The translations under genes were made by a program, and so were the position numbers. The notes beneath the pieces are model-generated. The model searched no databases, had not been told where the DNA came from, and was given only the letters and a program-made list of their open reading frames with translations. Positions 28,401 to 38,600 of a stretch of DNA of 64,000 nt are shown one piece after another. Within the stretch, counting starts at the first letter, position 1, and each line of letters begins with the position of its first letter. The stretch comes from Chryseobacterium taiwanense. GTDB taxonomy: Bacteria > Bacteroidota > Bacteroidia > Flavobacteriales > Weeksellaceae. The stretch is from the NCBI RefSeq assembly GCF_000813825.1, contig NZ_JWTA01000003.1, positions 124,001-188,000 of the forward strand. The letters are read 5' to 3'.

Positions 28401-30137
28401 AGTACTTGGACTTCTTATTCCAATCCGAGTTTGAATCTTACCAGTTTTGCGGGAACTACCATGCGTTTGGTTTTTGAATGGAGAAATGATACAACAGGTG
28501 GAACTCAGCCACCGGTAGCGGTAGATAATATTAATTTACGAGTTTGTAGTACGGCCACTCCTGTGGTTACAATAGTGCCAACTTCTATTACTCATAATGC
28601 GGCTACCATTACTTGGCCACAGGATACTGGAGGCGCATCTTATAAATTAAGATACCGTCCGGTAGGCTCAACACAGTGGTTGCCTACAACAGGGGTAATC
28701 GATATCCCTGCAGTAACGGGAACGACTCAGACGTTTACCTTAAATCCACCAACGTATCCGTTAACACCGGCTACTTTATATGAGGTGGAAGTAGCAGCGG
28801 TTTGTAATACAGTTAATGTTGGGGTGTATTCACATAATGAGTTTACAACAAAATGTGATCCGACTCCACCAAACGTAACGTTTACAAATATTACATCTAC
28901 TTCGGCAGTTGTAAACTGGTCACCATTAGCGGCAAGTGCAACGTATCAGCTGCAATGGAGAAAAGTAGGAGATCCAGGATGGATTGGCCCAATTAACTTA
29001 CCAAATCCACCATCAAATACTTATACTCTTCCTTCTCCGGGTAATACTTTAACACCGTATACTCAGTATGAAGTTCAGGTAAGAAATATCTGTGTAAATT
29101 CTACAACGCCTAACCCATGGTCAAGTTTGTCAAGATTTACTACAGAGAGAACCTGTCCGATTCCTCCACCGGGATTAACCATTCTAGAATTAAAGCCGAC
29201 AAGTGCGAAAGTTCAATGGGATCCTTACAATGGTCCGGATGCAACAGGTCAGTATATTTTAAGATATAGAAAAGTAGGAATTCCGGGTTGGACTAATGTT
29301 ACGGTATCAAATAATATTTATACGCTTACAGGTTTAGCGGAATTGACAAAATATGAAATGGAAGTAGCGAATATTTGTACTGGTACACCGGGTAACTTTA
29401 CTTTACCGTATTACTTTACAACACCTACAGTGATCTATTGTCAGATGGGAGCGAATAATTTATCAGGAGAATATATCTCTAAAGTAACGGTTACACCTAA
29501 CGGAAAACCTCAGATGATAAAAGAATCAGCTGGCTCAAGATATACAGATTATACTGCTGATCTAAAAGCTCAGATCGAATTGATTCAAGGCTCAGGAAAT
29601 AATCAGTTAACGATTGATAAAGTAGTAACAGGTGATGCGGGAGTAGTTGCATGGATTGACTTTAACAGAAACGGAGAATTTGATATCACTGAAAGAATCT
29701 TAGTTTCAGGGCCAAACAGTGCGGCAACAGCAACAGCTACATTCAATGTGCCGACAGATGCTTTTGTAAGCAATGTAGACTATATGTATGTAGTGATGAG
29801 AGTAGCATTGATGAAGGGAGGTATTCCTGTAAACTGTACTAACTTTGATGATGGAGAAGTAGAAGATTACACGGTAAGAATTACCAAGAAAACGACTGCA
29901 AGTCTCTTGAATCAGGATGATATTTTGATTTACCCTAACCCGGTAACAACAGTATTGAATGTTAAGAATATTGGTAAGAGAGCTAATTACAAGATTTACA
30001 ATGCTGCGGGACAGTTAGTGTCTAATGGAATTATCTTAAACAACAAGATTAATGTCCATTCGTTAATCAACGGAGTATATGTGATCGATATTCAGGATGG
30101 TTCAACTTCAGTACAGAAGAAGTTCATCAAGGAATAA
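25482..30137 (+). CDS. Giant T9SS-secreted FN3/GEVED adhesin-like protein, paralogue 2
   Basis: A 1551-aa secreted protein with signal peptide 1-26. It consists of three and a half tandem units of about 275 residues, each an anchor-J/cleaved-adhesin-like beta-sandwich followed by FN3: modules start near residues 29, 303, 577 and 851 and their FN3 partners near 204, 480 and 754. Then come three C-terminal FN3 (about 1021, 1125, 1225), GEVED (1319-1460) and a type A sorting domain (1476-1551). Unlike the other paralogues it has no unique N-terminal domain. Each J module has the pattern NKWxxGS, ISNDNG, SFDWRA and RLVFEW. Function is inferred only as surface or secreted adhesion/matrix. Confidence 0.88.
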   Translation: MKKLFTFLTLLVCFFCTGLLQHIRGQAPATFPYTQNFTSANDFTFVNGTQVNKWVYGTAAGNPGGAIYVSNDNGVTNNYTNNVGSVVHAYREFTVPAGTTMTTLVFDWRSFGDDSTFDRMRVYLAPSTFTPTAGTQMAATGGNIQLGANFEMQNTWQNYTNPLVNLSSFAGSTVKLIFEWRNDTIIGTSPASAVDNINFFIPTCVVPSAQAVSNVVSNGATLSWTSPTPAPANGFAYYITTTNVPPAAGATPTGTTATASVNLVPTLTPNTQYYWWVKSVCSSTDSSLWMPGPTFTTTQIPASLPYSQAFSGSNDFGFTTGTQVNKWYYGSAAGNPANGIYISNDNGVTNTYNISPTTTQVTHAYRDFTIPAGTTAASPAILSFDWRAMGEGTTDYLRVWIVPASFMPTAGTLIATGTNRVQLGQFNQQGTWQNYLNPTLDVSAYAGATMRLVFEWRNDTFGGNQPPAAIDNVNLLIPTCKVPTALNVTGIVANGASINWTAPTPAPANGYAYYVSTTNVPPTGAPTGTTTATTVNLAPTLVPNTTYYWWVKAICSSTDSSIWVPGPSFATAQIPATLPYSQNFNTNDFGFINGTQVNKWYHGSAAGNPVNGIYISNDNGVTNAYTISTSASQVSHAYRDFAIPAGTTAASPAILTFDWRAFGEGTTWDYLRVWMVPVSYMPVAGTQTVAGTNRVQIGQFNQQASWQNYINTNVNLAAYAGTTMRLVFEWRSDTTGGTQPPAAVDNINLLIPTCKVPTALAVTGVVANGATISWTAPTPAPANGYAYYVSTSNVPPTGAPTGTTTTTSVNLAPTLVPNTTYYWWVRAVCSSTDSSIWIPGPSFMTTQIPATLPYLQNFEATNDLGLLNGTQTNKWFHGSATGNTGKSIYVSNDSGVTNAYTITSASVVQAYRDIAIPAGTSLAIFSFDWKAEGESNWDYLRVWLVPSSFMPTPGTQIAAGTGRIQLGQYNLSGSTWTSYSNPSLNLTSFAGTTMRLVFEWRNDTTGGTQPPVAVDNINLRVCSTATPVVTIVPTSITHNAATITWPQDTGGASYKLRYRPVGSTQWLPTTGVIDIPAVTGTTQTFTLNPPTYPLTPATLYEVEVAAVCNTVNVGVYSHNEFTTKCDPTPPNVTFTNITSTSAVVNWSPLAASATYQLQWRKVGDPGWIGPINLPNPPSNTYTLPSPGNTLTPYTQYEVQVRNICVNSTTPNPWSSLSRFTTERTCPIPPPGLTILELKPTSAKVQWDPYNGPDATGQYILRYRKVGIPGWTNVTVSNNIYTLTGLAELTKYEMEVANICTGTPGNFTLPYYFTTPTVIYCQMGANNLSGEYISKVTVTPNGKPQMIKESAGSRYTDYTADLKAQIELIQGSGNNQLTIDKVVTGDAGVVAWIDFNRNGEFDITERILVSGPNSAATATATFNVPTDAFVSNVDYMYVVMRVALMKGGIPVNCTNFDDGEVEDYTVRITKKTTASLLNQDDILIYPNPVTTVLNVKNIGKRANYKIYNAAGQLVSNGIILNNKINVHSLINGVYVIDIQDGSTSVQKKFIKE
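25566..28541 (+). repeat. Tandem coding repeats of about 825 bp (J module + FN3)
   Basis: Within paralogue 2 the same module pair recurs with starts near 25566, 26389, 27211 and 28033 (the last J module joins directly to the C-terminal FN3 triplet). Copies share long identical stretches such as the bases encoding ISNDNGVTN and PNTTYYWWVRA, so length variation by slippage or unequal recombination is likely. Confidence 0.8.
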
Positions 30138-30172
30138 TAATCACGTAATTGATTTAATTACCTTTAAAATAG

Positions 30173-30206
30173 AATCAGCTCTCAGAAATGGGAGCTGATT
30201 TTTTTT
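30173..30206 (+). terminator. Terminator, copy 2 of a repeated hairpin
   Basis: AATCAGCTCTC (30173-30183) pairs with GGGAGCTGATT (30190-30200) around AGAAAT, followed by a T run. Confidence 0.9.
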
Positions 30207-30649
30207 GATGTTTTATAACTAATGATATGATAGGTCTATAGTAAGGCTTATGGATATTTTAAACCCCTTATGTATTGCTAATAAATTAAAGTTTCAATGA
30301 AATTTATAGGATATTTTTCTAATTCAATATGTTTACTTAAAGTATGTTTATTTCCTTGTGTTAGGAGTGTTTAAAAATTCACACAAGTGTGTATTTTTTT
30401 AGATATTCACAATAATAATTAATGATTTTTTGCTATTTGATTGAAATAAAATAAATATTAGTAATATTTATAATTAAAATATTATTAGATTTGTATAATT
30501 GTTAAAAATAATATAATTATGAAATGAAGATCTTCACCTTTACTTCGTACAGTATATCTGTACAAATAATGTGTTCAAAAAAGCCTTTGAGCATATAAAT
30601 GAAATTATAACTGTCTTGGGACAATTATTATCAATAAACTTTAAACACT
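30207..30649 (+). promoter_or_regulatory. Upstream region of paralogue 3 with -7 box and leader hairpins
   Basis: This AT-rich gap has no gene. It holds a TAGATTTG -7 box at 30486-30493, and in the presumed leader the inverted repeat GTACAG/CTGTAC at 30547-30563. A looser inverted repeat, CTTGTGT (30355-30361) with ACACAAG (30381-30387), lies upstream of the promoter. Roles of the repeats are unknown. Confidence 0.4.
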
Positions 30650-33600
30650 ATGAGCGTATTTTTACATTTTAAAACCAAAAAACTTTTGAGGGGATTGGTT
30701 GTATTGTTCTGTATGTTATTTGGGCTGTTTGCAAAAGGGCAAACGGGATCAATTGGTACAGGTACTGCTACATCTTCTTATCTTCCTGTTTACTCTTGTT
30801 ATGGATACAATTATTCACAACAATTGTATACAGCTGCTGAGCTTACTGCAGCTATTGGAACAACCAATACGGTTATTACCAAGGTTCGATTTTATGTAGC
30901 GACAACAGCAGCAACCCAGGCCAACTATAATCAATGGAGGGTCTATATGGGTAATACTACTAAAACAACTTTTTCTTCTACAACAGATTGGATTCCTATA
31001 TCACAGATATCTCAGGTTTATTCCGGGACACTAGGAACTATGACAGCAGGGAGTTGGATAGAACTTTCTCTTACAACACCATTTGTATGGGATGGAACCA
31101 GCAACTTGGTAATAGCGGTTGATGAGAACGCTCCTGGGTACTCTTGTACAGGTACTTGGGGAGCTTATACATCAGGAGCAAATACGGGGATCTATCAGTA
31201 TAGTGATACTGTAAATGCAGATCCAGCTTCGCCACCTACAGCAAGTAGCAGAACAGCGTCTATTCCTAGATTGCAGCTTGTGAGTGAGGCACCATCAGGG
31301 TGTATGTTCCCAAATCAATTAGCTACAGGAACTGTTACTACAAACAGTGGGCAGATTACATGGACAGCTCCTACTCCTGTACCAGCAAATGGTTATGATG
31401 TTTATTATAATACTACGGGAGTTGCCCCAACTTCTTCTACAGTACTAGATGCTACTAACTCAGTACAAAGTACTACTACATCAGCTACGATATCAGGATT
31501 AGCAGCCAATACGACTTATTATGTATGGGCAAGAGCTAAGTGTAGCTCTACATTGCAAAGTATTTGGGTTGGTCCAGTTTCTTTTTATACGGGATATTGT
31601 GTACCAACGGGAGGAACAAGTTCAACATCTTATTATTTGAATAAAATTTTAACAACAGGAGGATGGACTAATTTGAATTATACGGCATCATCATATACAG
31701 GATATGTTAATAATTCAACAAACACAATCAGTACTTCACCTGGAAGTGCTATCAGTGCTAGCTTAGGAGCTGCAGGATCTGGTAGTTATTATTATTATAC
31801 ATGGGTAGACTGGAATAATGATATGGATTTTAATGATGCGGGTGAAACTGTTCTTGCAACTACTACTTACGCTGCTACAGGATCTACAACGATTAATGTT
31901 CCGGCAGCACAGGCTTATGGAAATTATAGAGTGAGATTCGCTGTGTCATACAGTGGTGCACTTACTTCATGTGGAACTGCTCCATATGGTAATTATGTTG
32001 ATTACACTATAGCGGTTGGTGCTCCTCCTACATGTATGCCACCAGCAGCGTTAACTTTGACTTCAGCGACAACGTCTTCTGCGTCTATAAGCTGGACAGC
32101 ATCTACAACGAATCCTTTAAGCTATGAAATTTATTATAATACAACAGGTATTGCTCCTGGAACAGGAACTACACCTCAAATTACAGGGGTAACAGCTACA
32201 AATGCTACAATTCCAGGTTTAGCAATTAATACTACTTATTATATATGGGTACGAGCAAGATGTAGTGCTACTGATGCAAGTCCTTGGTCTGGGCCTATTT
32301 CTGTATTTACTAATTATTGTGCTCCGACAGGAGGTACTAGTTCAACGACTTATTATTTGAACAATGTTACAACTACGGGAGGATGGACAAACTTAAATTA
32401 TACAGCATCATCTTATACAGCATATGTTAATTCAAATATGACTGTTTTAAGTTCTCCGGGAAATAGTGTAGTTGTAAATCTTGCTAATTCTGGAACTTCT
32501 ACATACTATTATTATGTATGGATTGACTGGAATAATGATATGGATTTTAATGACCCGGGAGAAACTGTTCTTGCAACAACTTCTTATGCGTCTACAGGTA
32601 CAGCAACCATTAATATTCCGGCTGGACAAGCATTAGGGAACTATAGAATGAGATGTGCGTCTTCATATATTGGACAAATTACGGCTTGTGGACCAGCTCC
32701 TTATGGTGCGTATGTAGATTTTACATTGGCTGTGGTTACACCACCAACATGTTTGCCACCTACAGGTCTTGCAGTAACAGGTTTAACGGGGAATGGAGCT
32801 GTTATTAGCTGGGCAACCCCTGCAACTCCGCCAGCAAACGGATATGCATATTATGTTTCTACAACTCCTGTGCAACCAGCAACACCAACAGGAACTACGA
32901 CAGCTACTTCTGTAAATTTAGCTCCGACTTTACTTCCGAATACAACATATTACTGGTGGGTAAAAGCAATCTGCTCTCCTACAGATAATAGTTATATAGC
33001 GCAAGGACCAAACTTTATGACGACGCAGATTCCGGCTACACTTCCTTATCTTCAAAACTTTGAAGGAACAAATGATTTAGGAATGCTAAATGGAACGCAA
33101 ACTAATAAATGGTTCCATGGCTCAGCAACCGGAAATACAGGAAAATCTATTTATATTTCTAATGATAATGGAGTTACCAATGCTTATACCATTACATCAG
33201 CAAGTATAGTACAGGCATACAGAGATATTGCAATTCCTGCAGGAACTTCTTTGGCTACGTTCTCTTTTGATTGGAAGGCAGATGGACAGACTACGGTAGA
33301 TTATTTAAGAGTTTGGTTGGTACCAGCGAACTTTATGCCTACTCCTGGAACTCAAATTGCGGCTGGTACAGGAAGAGTTCAGATAGGACAATACAATTTG
33401 AATGGGACAACTTGGACTTCTTATTCTAATACTAACTTAAATCTTACCAGCTTTGCAGGTACTGTAATGCGTTTGGTATTTGAATGGGTAAATAATACAG
33501 CTACAGGAACTCAGCCACCGGCAGCGGTAGATAATATCATCTTAAGAGTGTGTAGTACAGCTACTCCTGTAGTTACAGTTGCTCCGACTACTATCCTTCA

Positions 33601-35143
33601 TAATGCCGCTACCATTACTTGGCCTCAAGATATCGGAGGTGCTTCTTATAAATTAAGATACCGTCCGGTAGGTTCAACACAGTGGTTGCCTACGGCAGGT
33701 CCAATTGATATTCCTGCAGTAACAGGAACGACTCAGACATTTACTCTAAATCCACCAACGTATCCGTTGACTCCGGCTACGTTATATGAAGTGGAAGTAG
33801 CAGCGGTTTGTAATACAGTGAATGTTGGAGTGTATTCACATAATGAGTTTACAACAAAATGTGACCCAACTCCTCCTAACGTAACATTTACTAATATCAC
33901 AGCTACATCAGCAGTGGTGAATTGGTCACCATTAGCGGCAAGTGCAACGTATCAATTGCAATGGAGAAAAGTAGGAGATCCAGGATGGATTGGGCCAATT
34001 AATTTACCAAATCCACCTTCAAATACGTATACATTACCTTCTCCTGGCTATACTTTAACACCGTATACTCAGTATGAAGTTCAGGTAAGAAATATCTGTG
34101 TAAATTCTACAACGCCTAACCCATGGTCAAGCTTGTCAAGATTTACTACAGAGAGAACCTGTCCGATTCCTCCACCAGGATTAACCATTCTAGAATTGAA
34201 GCCAACAAGTGCAAAAATTCAATGGGATCCTTATGTAGGACCTGACGCAACAGGTCAATATATTTTGAGATACAGAAAAGTAGGAATTCCGGGTTGGACT
34301 AATGTTTCAGTATCAACTAATATTTATACTCTTACAGGTTTAGCAGAATTGACAAAATATGAAATGGAAGTAGCGAATGTTTGTAGTGGTACACCAGGTA
34401 GCTTTACTTTGCCGTATTACTTTACTACTCCGACTGTAATCTATTGCCAGCAGGCAGCAGTGAATTCAGCAGGAGACTATATCTCTAAAGTAACTGTTAC
34501 ACCTAATGGAAAACCACAGATTATAAAAGCTTCGGCAGGGTCAACATATACAGATTATACGGCTGATCCACTTGCTCAGATTGAATTGATCCAAGGATCA
34601 TCAAATAATCAGCTGACTATTGATAAAGTAGCAACAGCAGACGCAGGAGTTGTCGCATGGATTGACTTTAACAGAAACGGAGAATTTGATATCAATGAAA
34701 GAATCTTAGTATCCGGACCAAACACTGCAGCAACAGCGACTACCACATTCAGTGTTCCGGCAGATGCTTTTGTCAGCAATGTAGATTATATGTATGTCGT
34801 GATGAGAGTGGCATTAATGAAAGGAGGCATTCCTGTTAACTGTACCAACTTTGATAGCGGTGAAGTAGAAGATTATTCTATAAGAATCTCTAAGAAACCT
34901 GCTACAAATCTATTGAATCAGGACGATGTCTTAATTTATCCTAACCCTGTAACAACGGTATTGAATGTTAAGAATATCAGCAAACGTGCAACCTATAAGA
35001 TTTATAGTTCAGCAGGTCAGTTGATATCCAGTGGAATTATCTTAAACAACAAAGTAGATGTTCACGCATTAATCAATGGGGTATATATGATCGATATTCA
35101 GGATGGTTCAACTTCAGCACAGAAGAAATTCATCAAGGAATAA
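30650..35143 (+). CDS. Giant T9SS-secreted FN3/GEVED adhesin-like protein, paralogue 3
   Basis: A 1497-aa secreted protein with a signal peptide of about 31 residues (ending FAKGQ). Approximate order: unique N-terminal module (32-216), FN3 (218-310), GEVED (313-460, with WVDWNNDMDFND), FN3 (462-555), a second GEVED copy (557-700), FN3 (701-795), an anchor-J-like module (797-966), three FN3 (968, 1072, 1171), GEVED (1266-1410, ending GEVEDYSIRI) and a type A sorting domain (1421-1497). It differs from the other paralogues by two internal GEVED domains replacing J modules. The C-terminal half from about 797 is close to those of the neighbours. Ligand and role unknown. Confidence 0.88.
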   Translation: MSVFLHFKTKKLLRGLVVLFCMLFGLFAKGQTGSIGTGTATSSYLPVYSCYGYNYSQQLYTAAELTAAIGTTNTVITKVRFYVATTAATQANYNQWRVYMGNTTKTTFSSTTDWIPISQISQVYSGTLGTMTAGSWIELSLTTPFVWDGTSNLVIAVDENAPGYSCTGTWGAYTSGANTGIYQYSDTVNADPASPPTASSRTASIPRLQLVSEAPSGCMFPNQLATGTVTTNSGQITWTAPTPVPANGYDVYYNTTGVAPTSSTVLDATNSVQSTTTSATISGLAANTTYYVWARAKCSSTLQSIWVGPVSFYTGYCVPTGGTSSTSYYLNKILTTGGWTNLNYTASSYTGYVNNSTNTISTSPGSAISASLGAAGSGSYYYYTWVDWNNDMDFNDAGETVLATTTYAATGSTTINVPAAQAYGNYRVRFAVSYSGALTSCGTAPYGNYVDYTIAVGAPPTCMPPAALTLTSATTSSASISWTASTTNPLSYEIYYNTTGIAPGTGTTPQITGVTATNATIPGLAINTTYYIWVRARCSATDASPWSGPISVFTNYCAPTGGTSSTTYYLNNVTTTGGWTNLNYTASSYTAYVNSNMTVLSSPGNSVVVNLANSGTSTYYYYVWIDWNNDMDFNDPGETVLATTSYASTGTATINIPAGQALGNYRMRCASSYIGQITACGPAPYGAYVDFTLAVVTPPTCLPPTGLAVTGLTGNGAVISWATPATPPANGYAYYVSTTPVQPATPTGTTTATSVNLAPTLLPNTTYYWWVKAICSPTDNSYIAQGPNFMTTQIPATLPYLQNFEGTNDLGMLNGTQTNKWFHGSATGNTGKSIYISNDNGVTNAYTITSASIVQAYRDIAIPAGTSLATFSFDWKADGQTTVDYLRVWLVPANFMPTPGTQIAAGTGRVQIGQYNLNGTTWTSYSNTNLNLTSFAGTVMRLVFEWVNNTATGTQPPAAVDNIILRVCSTATPVVTVAPTTILHNAATITWPQDIGGASYKLRYRPVGSTQWLPTAGPIDIPAVTGTTQTFTLNPPTYPLTPATLYEVEVAAVCNTVNVGVYSHNEFTTKCDPTPPNVTFTNITATSAVVNWSPLAASATYQLQWRKVGDPGWIGPINLPNPPSNTYTLPSPGYTLTPYTQYEVQVRNICVNSTTPNPWSSLSRFTTERTCPIPPPGLTILELKPTSAKIQWDPYVGPDATGQYILRYRKVGIPGWTNVSVSTNIYTLTGLAELTKYEMEVANVCSGTPGSFTLPYYFTTPTVIYCQQAAVNSAGDYISKVTVTPNGKPQIIKASAGSTYTDYTADPLAQIELIQGSSNNQLTIDKVATADAGVVAWIDFNRNGEFDINERILVSGPNTAATATTTFSVPADAFVSNVDYMYVVMRVALMKGGIPVNCTNFDSGEVEDYSIRISKKPATNLLNQDDVLIYPNPVTTVLNVKNISKRATYKIYSSAGQLISSGIILNNKVDVHALINGVYMIDIQDGSTSAQKKFIKE

Positions 35144-35175
35144 GAAGAATAACAATTGATTACTTTTTAAAATAG

Positions 35176-35211
35176 AATCAGCTCTCAGAAATGAGGGCTG
35201 ATTTTTTTTTG
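35176..35211 (+). terminator. Terminator, copy 3 of a repeated hairpin
   Basis: AATCAGCTCTC (35176-35186) pairs with GAGGGCTGATT (35193-35203) around AGAAAT, then a run of T. One base differs from copies 1 and 2 but pairing is kept through a wobble. Confidence 0.88.
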
Positions 35212-35650
35212 ATGTTTTTACATGTTTTGAGATTTATAGTAATTGGCTTAATAGAAAATGAAGGACATTTTTTAATTCAATATTGTTAAAATTTGATGTA
35301 ATAAAATTGGAGTTATTTATGAAATTATTTTTTTTATTTCAATATGCTTGGTTTGATGTGTATTTGCTATTTAAATATTATAGTTCTTGAGATTTAAATA
35401 TTTTTTTTTGTTTTTGTTTATTTCCAATAAAAAATGAGTTTTTGTGTTATTTATCTAAAATAAATATGGGTAAGACATTTGTGAGATAAAAGTATTAGTT
35501 TTGCAACCAATTTAAAATAATGGAGCCTATGACAAAATTTTTTACATTTTATAATTTTTTACAATTACAGTTTTATGATATTTAAATAACTATAGCTTTT
35601 AATTTTATGTATAATTTTCACATCCTAAGGGATTTAATATTTTTAATGAT
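35212..35650 (+). promoter_or_regulatory. Upstream region of paralogue 4 with -7 box
   Basis: A very AT-rich gap without a gene. TAGTTTTG at 35496-35503 matches TAnnTTTG and would give a leader of about 140 nt. I see no convincing hairpin or small gene elsewhere in it. Confidence 0.4.
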
Positions 35651-38600
35651 ATGAAAAAGATTTTACTGCTTTTTTCATTTATAACTGCATTTATAGCGAA
35701 TGCACAGGTGAGTTCTTACAGTTTTGTAAAATCTAATGGAGCTTACACTGCTTTAACAAGTCCCACAATTTTGGGGACAGCAACTGCAAATACAATTGCA
35801 GGTTCATTAGATAATGCTATCTATCCGGTAACCATTCCATTTAATTTTGCATTTAATGGGGTTAATTACTCAGCATTAAATGTTTCCACGAATGGTTTCT
35901 TGACTTTTGGAGCAACAGCTCCATCAGCATCTGAATATTCACCTATTTCTGGTACAGGGGCTTATTCTGGTGCAGTTTCTGCATTTGCTGCAGATCTTAA
36001 CTCGGTATTTAACCTTGGTAGTGTTACAGGGAATATCAGTTGGGGAGTTGTTGGAACAGCTCCGAACAGAGAAGTAGTAGTTCAATGGACTGATTTTAGA
36101 CCAGCCTATACGACTTCTACTACAAGTGCTTATTCTTTTTCTTTCCAGATACGATTAAGAGAAACTACAAATACGATTGCCGTTGTTTACAAAGGAGGAT
36201 CTTACCTTATAGGAAGTACATCGGTTAGCGGCACTAGACAAATTGGTCTGAGAGGAGCGTCAAATACTGATTTTAATAATCGAACTAATGCGACCACAGT
36301 TCTGTTTTCAAATGCTACAGCAGGTACAGCAAATAGTAGTACTCAGGCATTTAGTACCACTGCGGCTACTCCAGGTATGCCAACTAATGGGTTGACTTAT
36401 ACTTGGACTCCGCCAACTTGTTTTATTCCGTCAGGTTTAACTTCTTCGACGATAACTAGTACGGGAGCGACTATAAGCTGGACGGCTCCGGCAATTGCAC
36501 CAGCCAATGGATATGCATATTATTTAACAACAACTAATACACCTCCGGCTGCGGGAACGACTCCAACAGGAACATCAACGGTAACATCTGTAGATTTATC
36601 TCCAACTCTAGCTCCAAATACAACGTATTATTGGTGGGTGAAGTCGGTTTGTTCTTCTTCTGATAGCAGCTCTTGGGGATTAGGTGCTACTTTTACAACG
36701 ACACAGATTCCGGCAACGTTACCATATTATCAGCCTTTTACAAATAATGATTTTGGATTCGTTAATGCTGATCAGGAAAATAAATGGTATCATGGGTCAG
36801 TAGTAGGAAATCCTTCAAATGCTATTTATATATCAAATGATAATGGGGCTACTAATACATATTCATCTAATGGATCAGGCCCTTTCGTGGTACAGGCATA
36901 CAGAGATTTTGCAATCCCTGCAGGAACTACAGCAGCTTCACCAGCTATTTTATCATTTGATTGGAAAGCCGAAGGAGAGAGTTCATTTGACTACTTGAGA
37001 GTTTGGTTGGTACCTGCTTCTTTTATGCCTACTGCGGGAACTCAAATTGCTGCGGGAACAAATAGAGTTCAACTAGGACAGTTTAATCAAGAGTCTACTT
37101 GGCAAAACTATATTAATACCAACGTAAATTTAACTGCTTATGCAGGTTCTACGATGCGTTTGGTGTTTGAATGGAGAAATGATACGAGTGTGGAATACCA
37201 ACCGCCGGCAGCAGTCGATAATATTAATTTATTGATTCCAACGTGTAAAGTTCCAACAGCATTAGCAGTAACAGGAGTTGTTTCTAATGGAGCAACAATA
37301 AGTTGGACAGCTCCAACACCTGCACCTGCAAACGGCTATGTATATTATATTTCTACTTCAAATGTACCTCCTAGTGCAGGTACTCCTGGAATACCAGCTG
37401 CAGGAACAACTGTAAACTTGGTTCCAACTTTGGTTCCGAATACAACGTATTACTGGTGGGTAAGAGCAGTTTGTTCTTCTTCTGACAGTAGTATCTGGAT
37501 TCCTGGACCAAGCTTTATGACGACACAAATTCCGGCTACGCTTCCTTATATTCAGAATTTTGAGGCAACGAATGATTTGGGGTTAGTAAACGGAACACAA
37601 ACCAATAAATGGGCTTATGGTTCAGCCACAGGGAATACAGGAAAATCTATTTATGTTTCTAATGATAATGGAACTACAAATGCTTATACCATTACATCAA
37701 CAAGTATAGTACAGGCATACAGAGATATTGAGATTCCTGCAGGAACTACTTTGGCTAGCTTTTCTTTCGATTGGAAAGCACAAGGTCAGACTACAGTGGA
37801 TTATTTAAGAGTTTGGTTGGTACCTGCTACTTTCTTACCAACAGCAGGAACTCAGATTACTGCAGTAACCGGAACACCGACAGCACCGGGAAGAGTTCAG
37901 GTAGGACAATTCAATCAAAATGGAACTTGGCAGTCTTACTCCAATACCAACTTAAATCTTACGAATTATGCAGGGGGGATTATGCGTTTGGTATTTGAAT
38001 GGGTGAATAATGCCAGTACAGGAACTCAGCCACCAGCAGCAGTAGATAATATCATTTTAAGAGTTTGTAGTACGGTTACTCCTGTGGTTACAGTAGCTCC
38101 TGCTACTATTCTTCATAATGCGGCTACTATTACTTGGCCTCAAGATATCGGTGGGGCTTCTTATAAATTAAGATACCGTCCGGTAGGTTCAACACAATGG
38201 TTGCCTACAACAGGGGTAATAGATATTCCTGCAGTAACAGGAACGACTCAGACATTTACCCTAAATCCACCGACGTATTCGTTGGCTCCGGCTACATTAT
38301 ATGAAGTAGAAGTAGCTGCGGTTTGTAATACAGTAAATGTGGGAGGATATTCACATAATGAATTTACGACAAAATGTGATCCGACTCCACCAAACGTAAC
38401 ATTTACTAATATCACCGCAACATCAGCAGTGGTGAACTGGTCACCATTAGCGGTAAGTGCAACGTATCAATTACAATGGAGAAAAGTAGGAGATATTGGA
38501 TGGATTGGGCCAATTGATTTGCCAAATCCACCATCAAATACTTATACTCTTCCTTCTCTGGGTAATGCTTTAACACCGTATACTCAGTATGAAGTTCAGG

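Noticed and set aside
25566..28541. The repeats as a CRISPR array or transposon
   Set aside because: Repeat units of about 825 bp are in frame and encode protein modules; there are no short repeat-spacer units, terminal inverted repeats or transposase.
30138..30650. Small gene or RNA gene in the 510-bp gap before paralogue 3
   Set aside because: Apart from the terminator, a promoter box and short inverted repeats, no open frame with a plausible start or a larger fold was seen.
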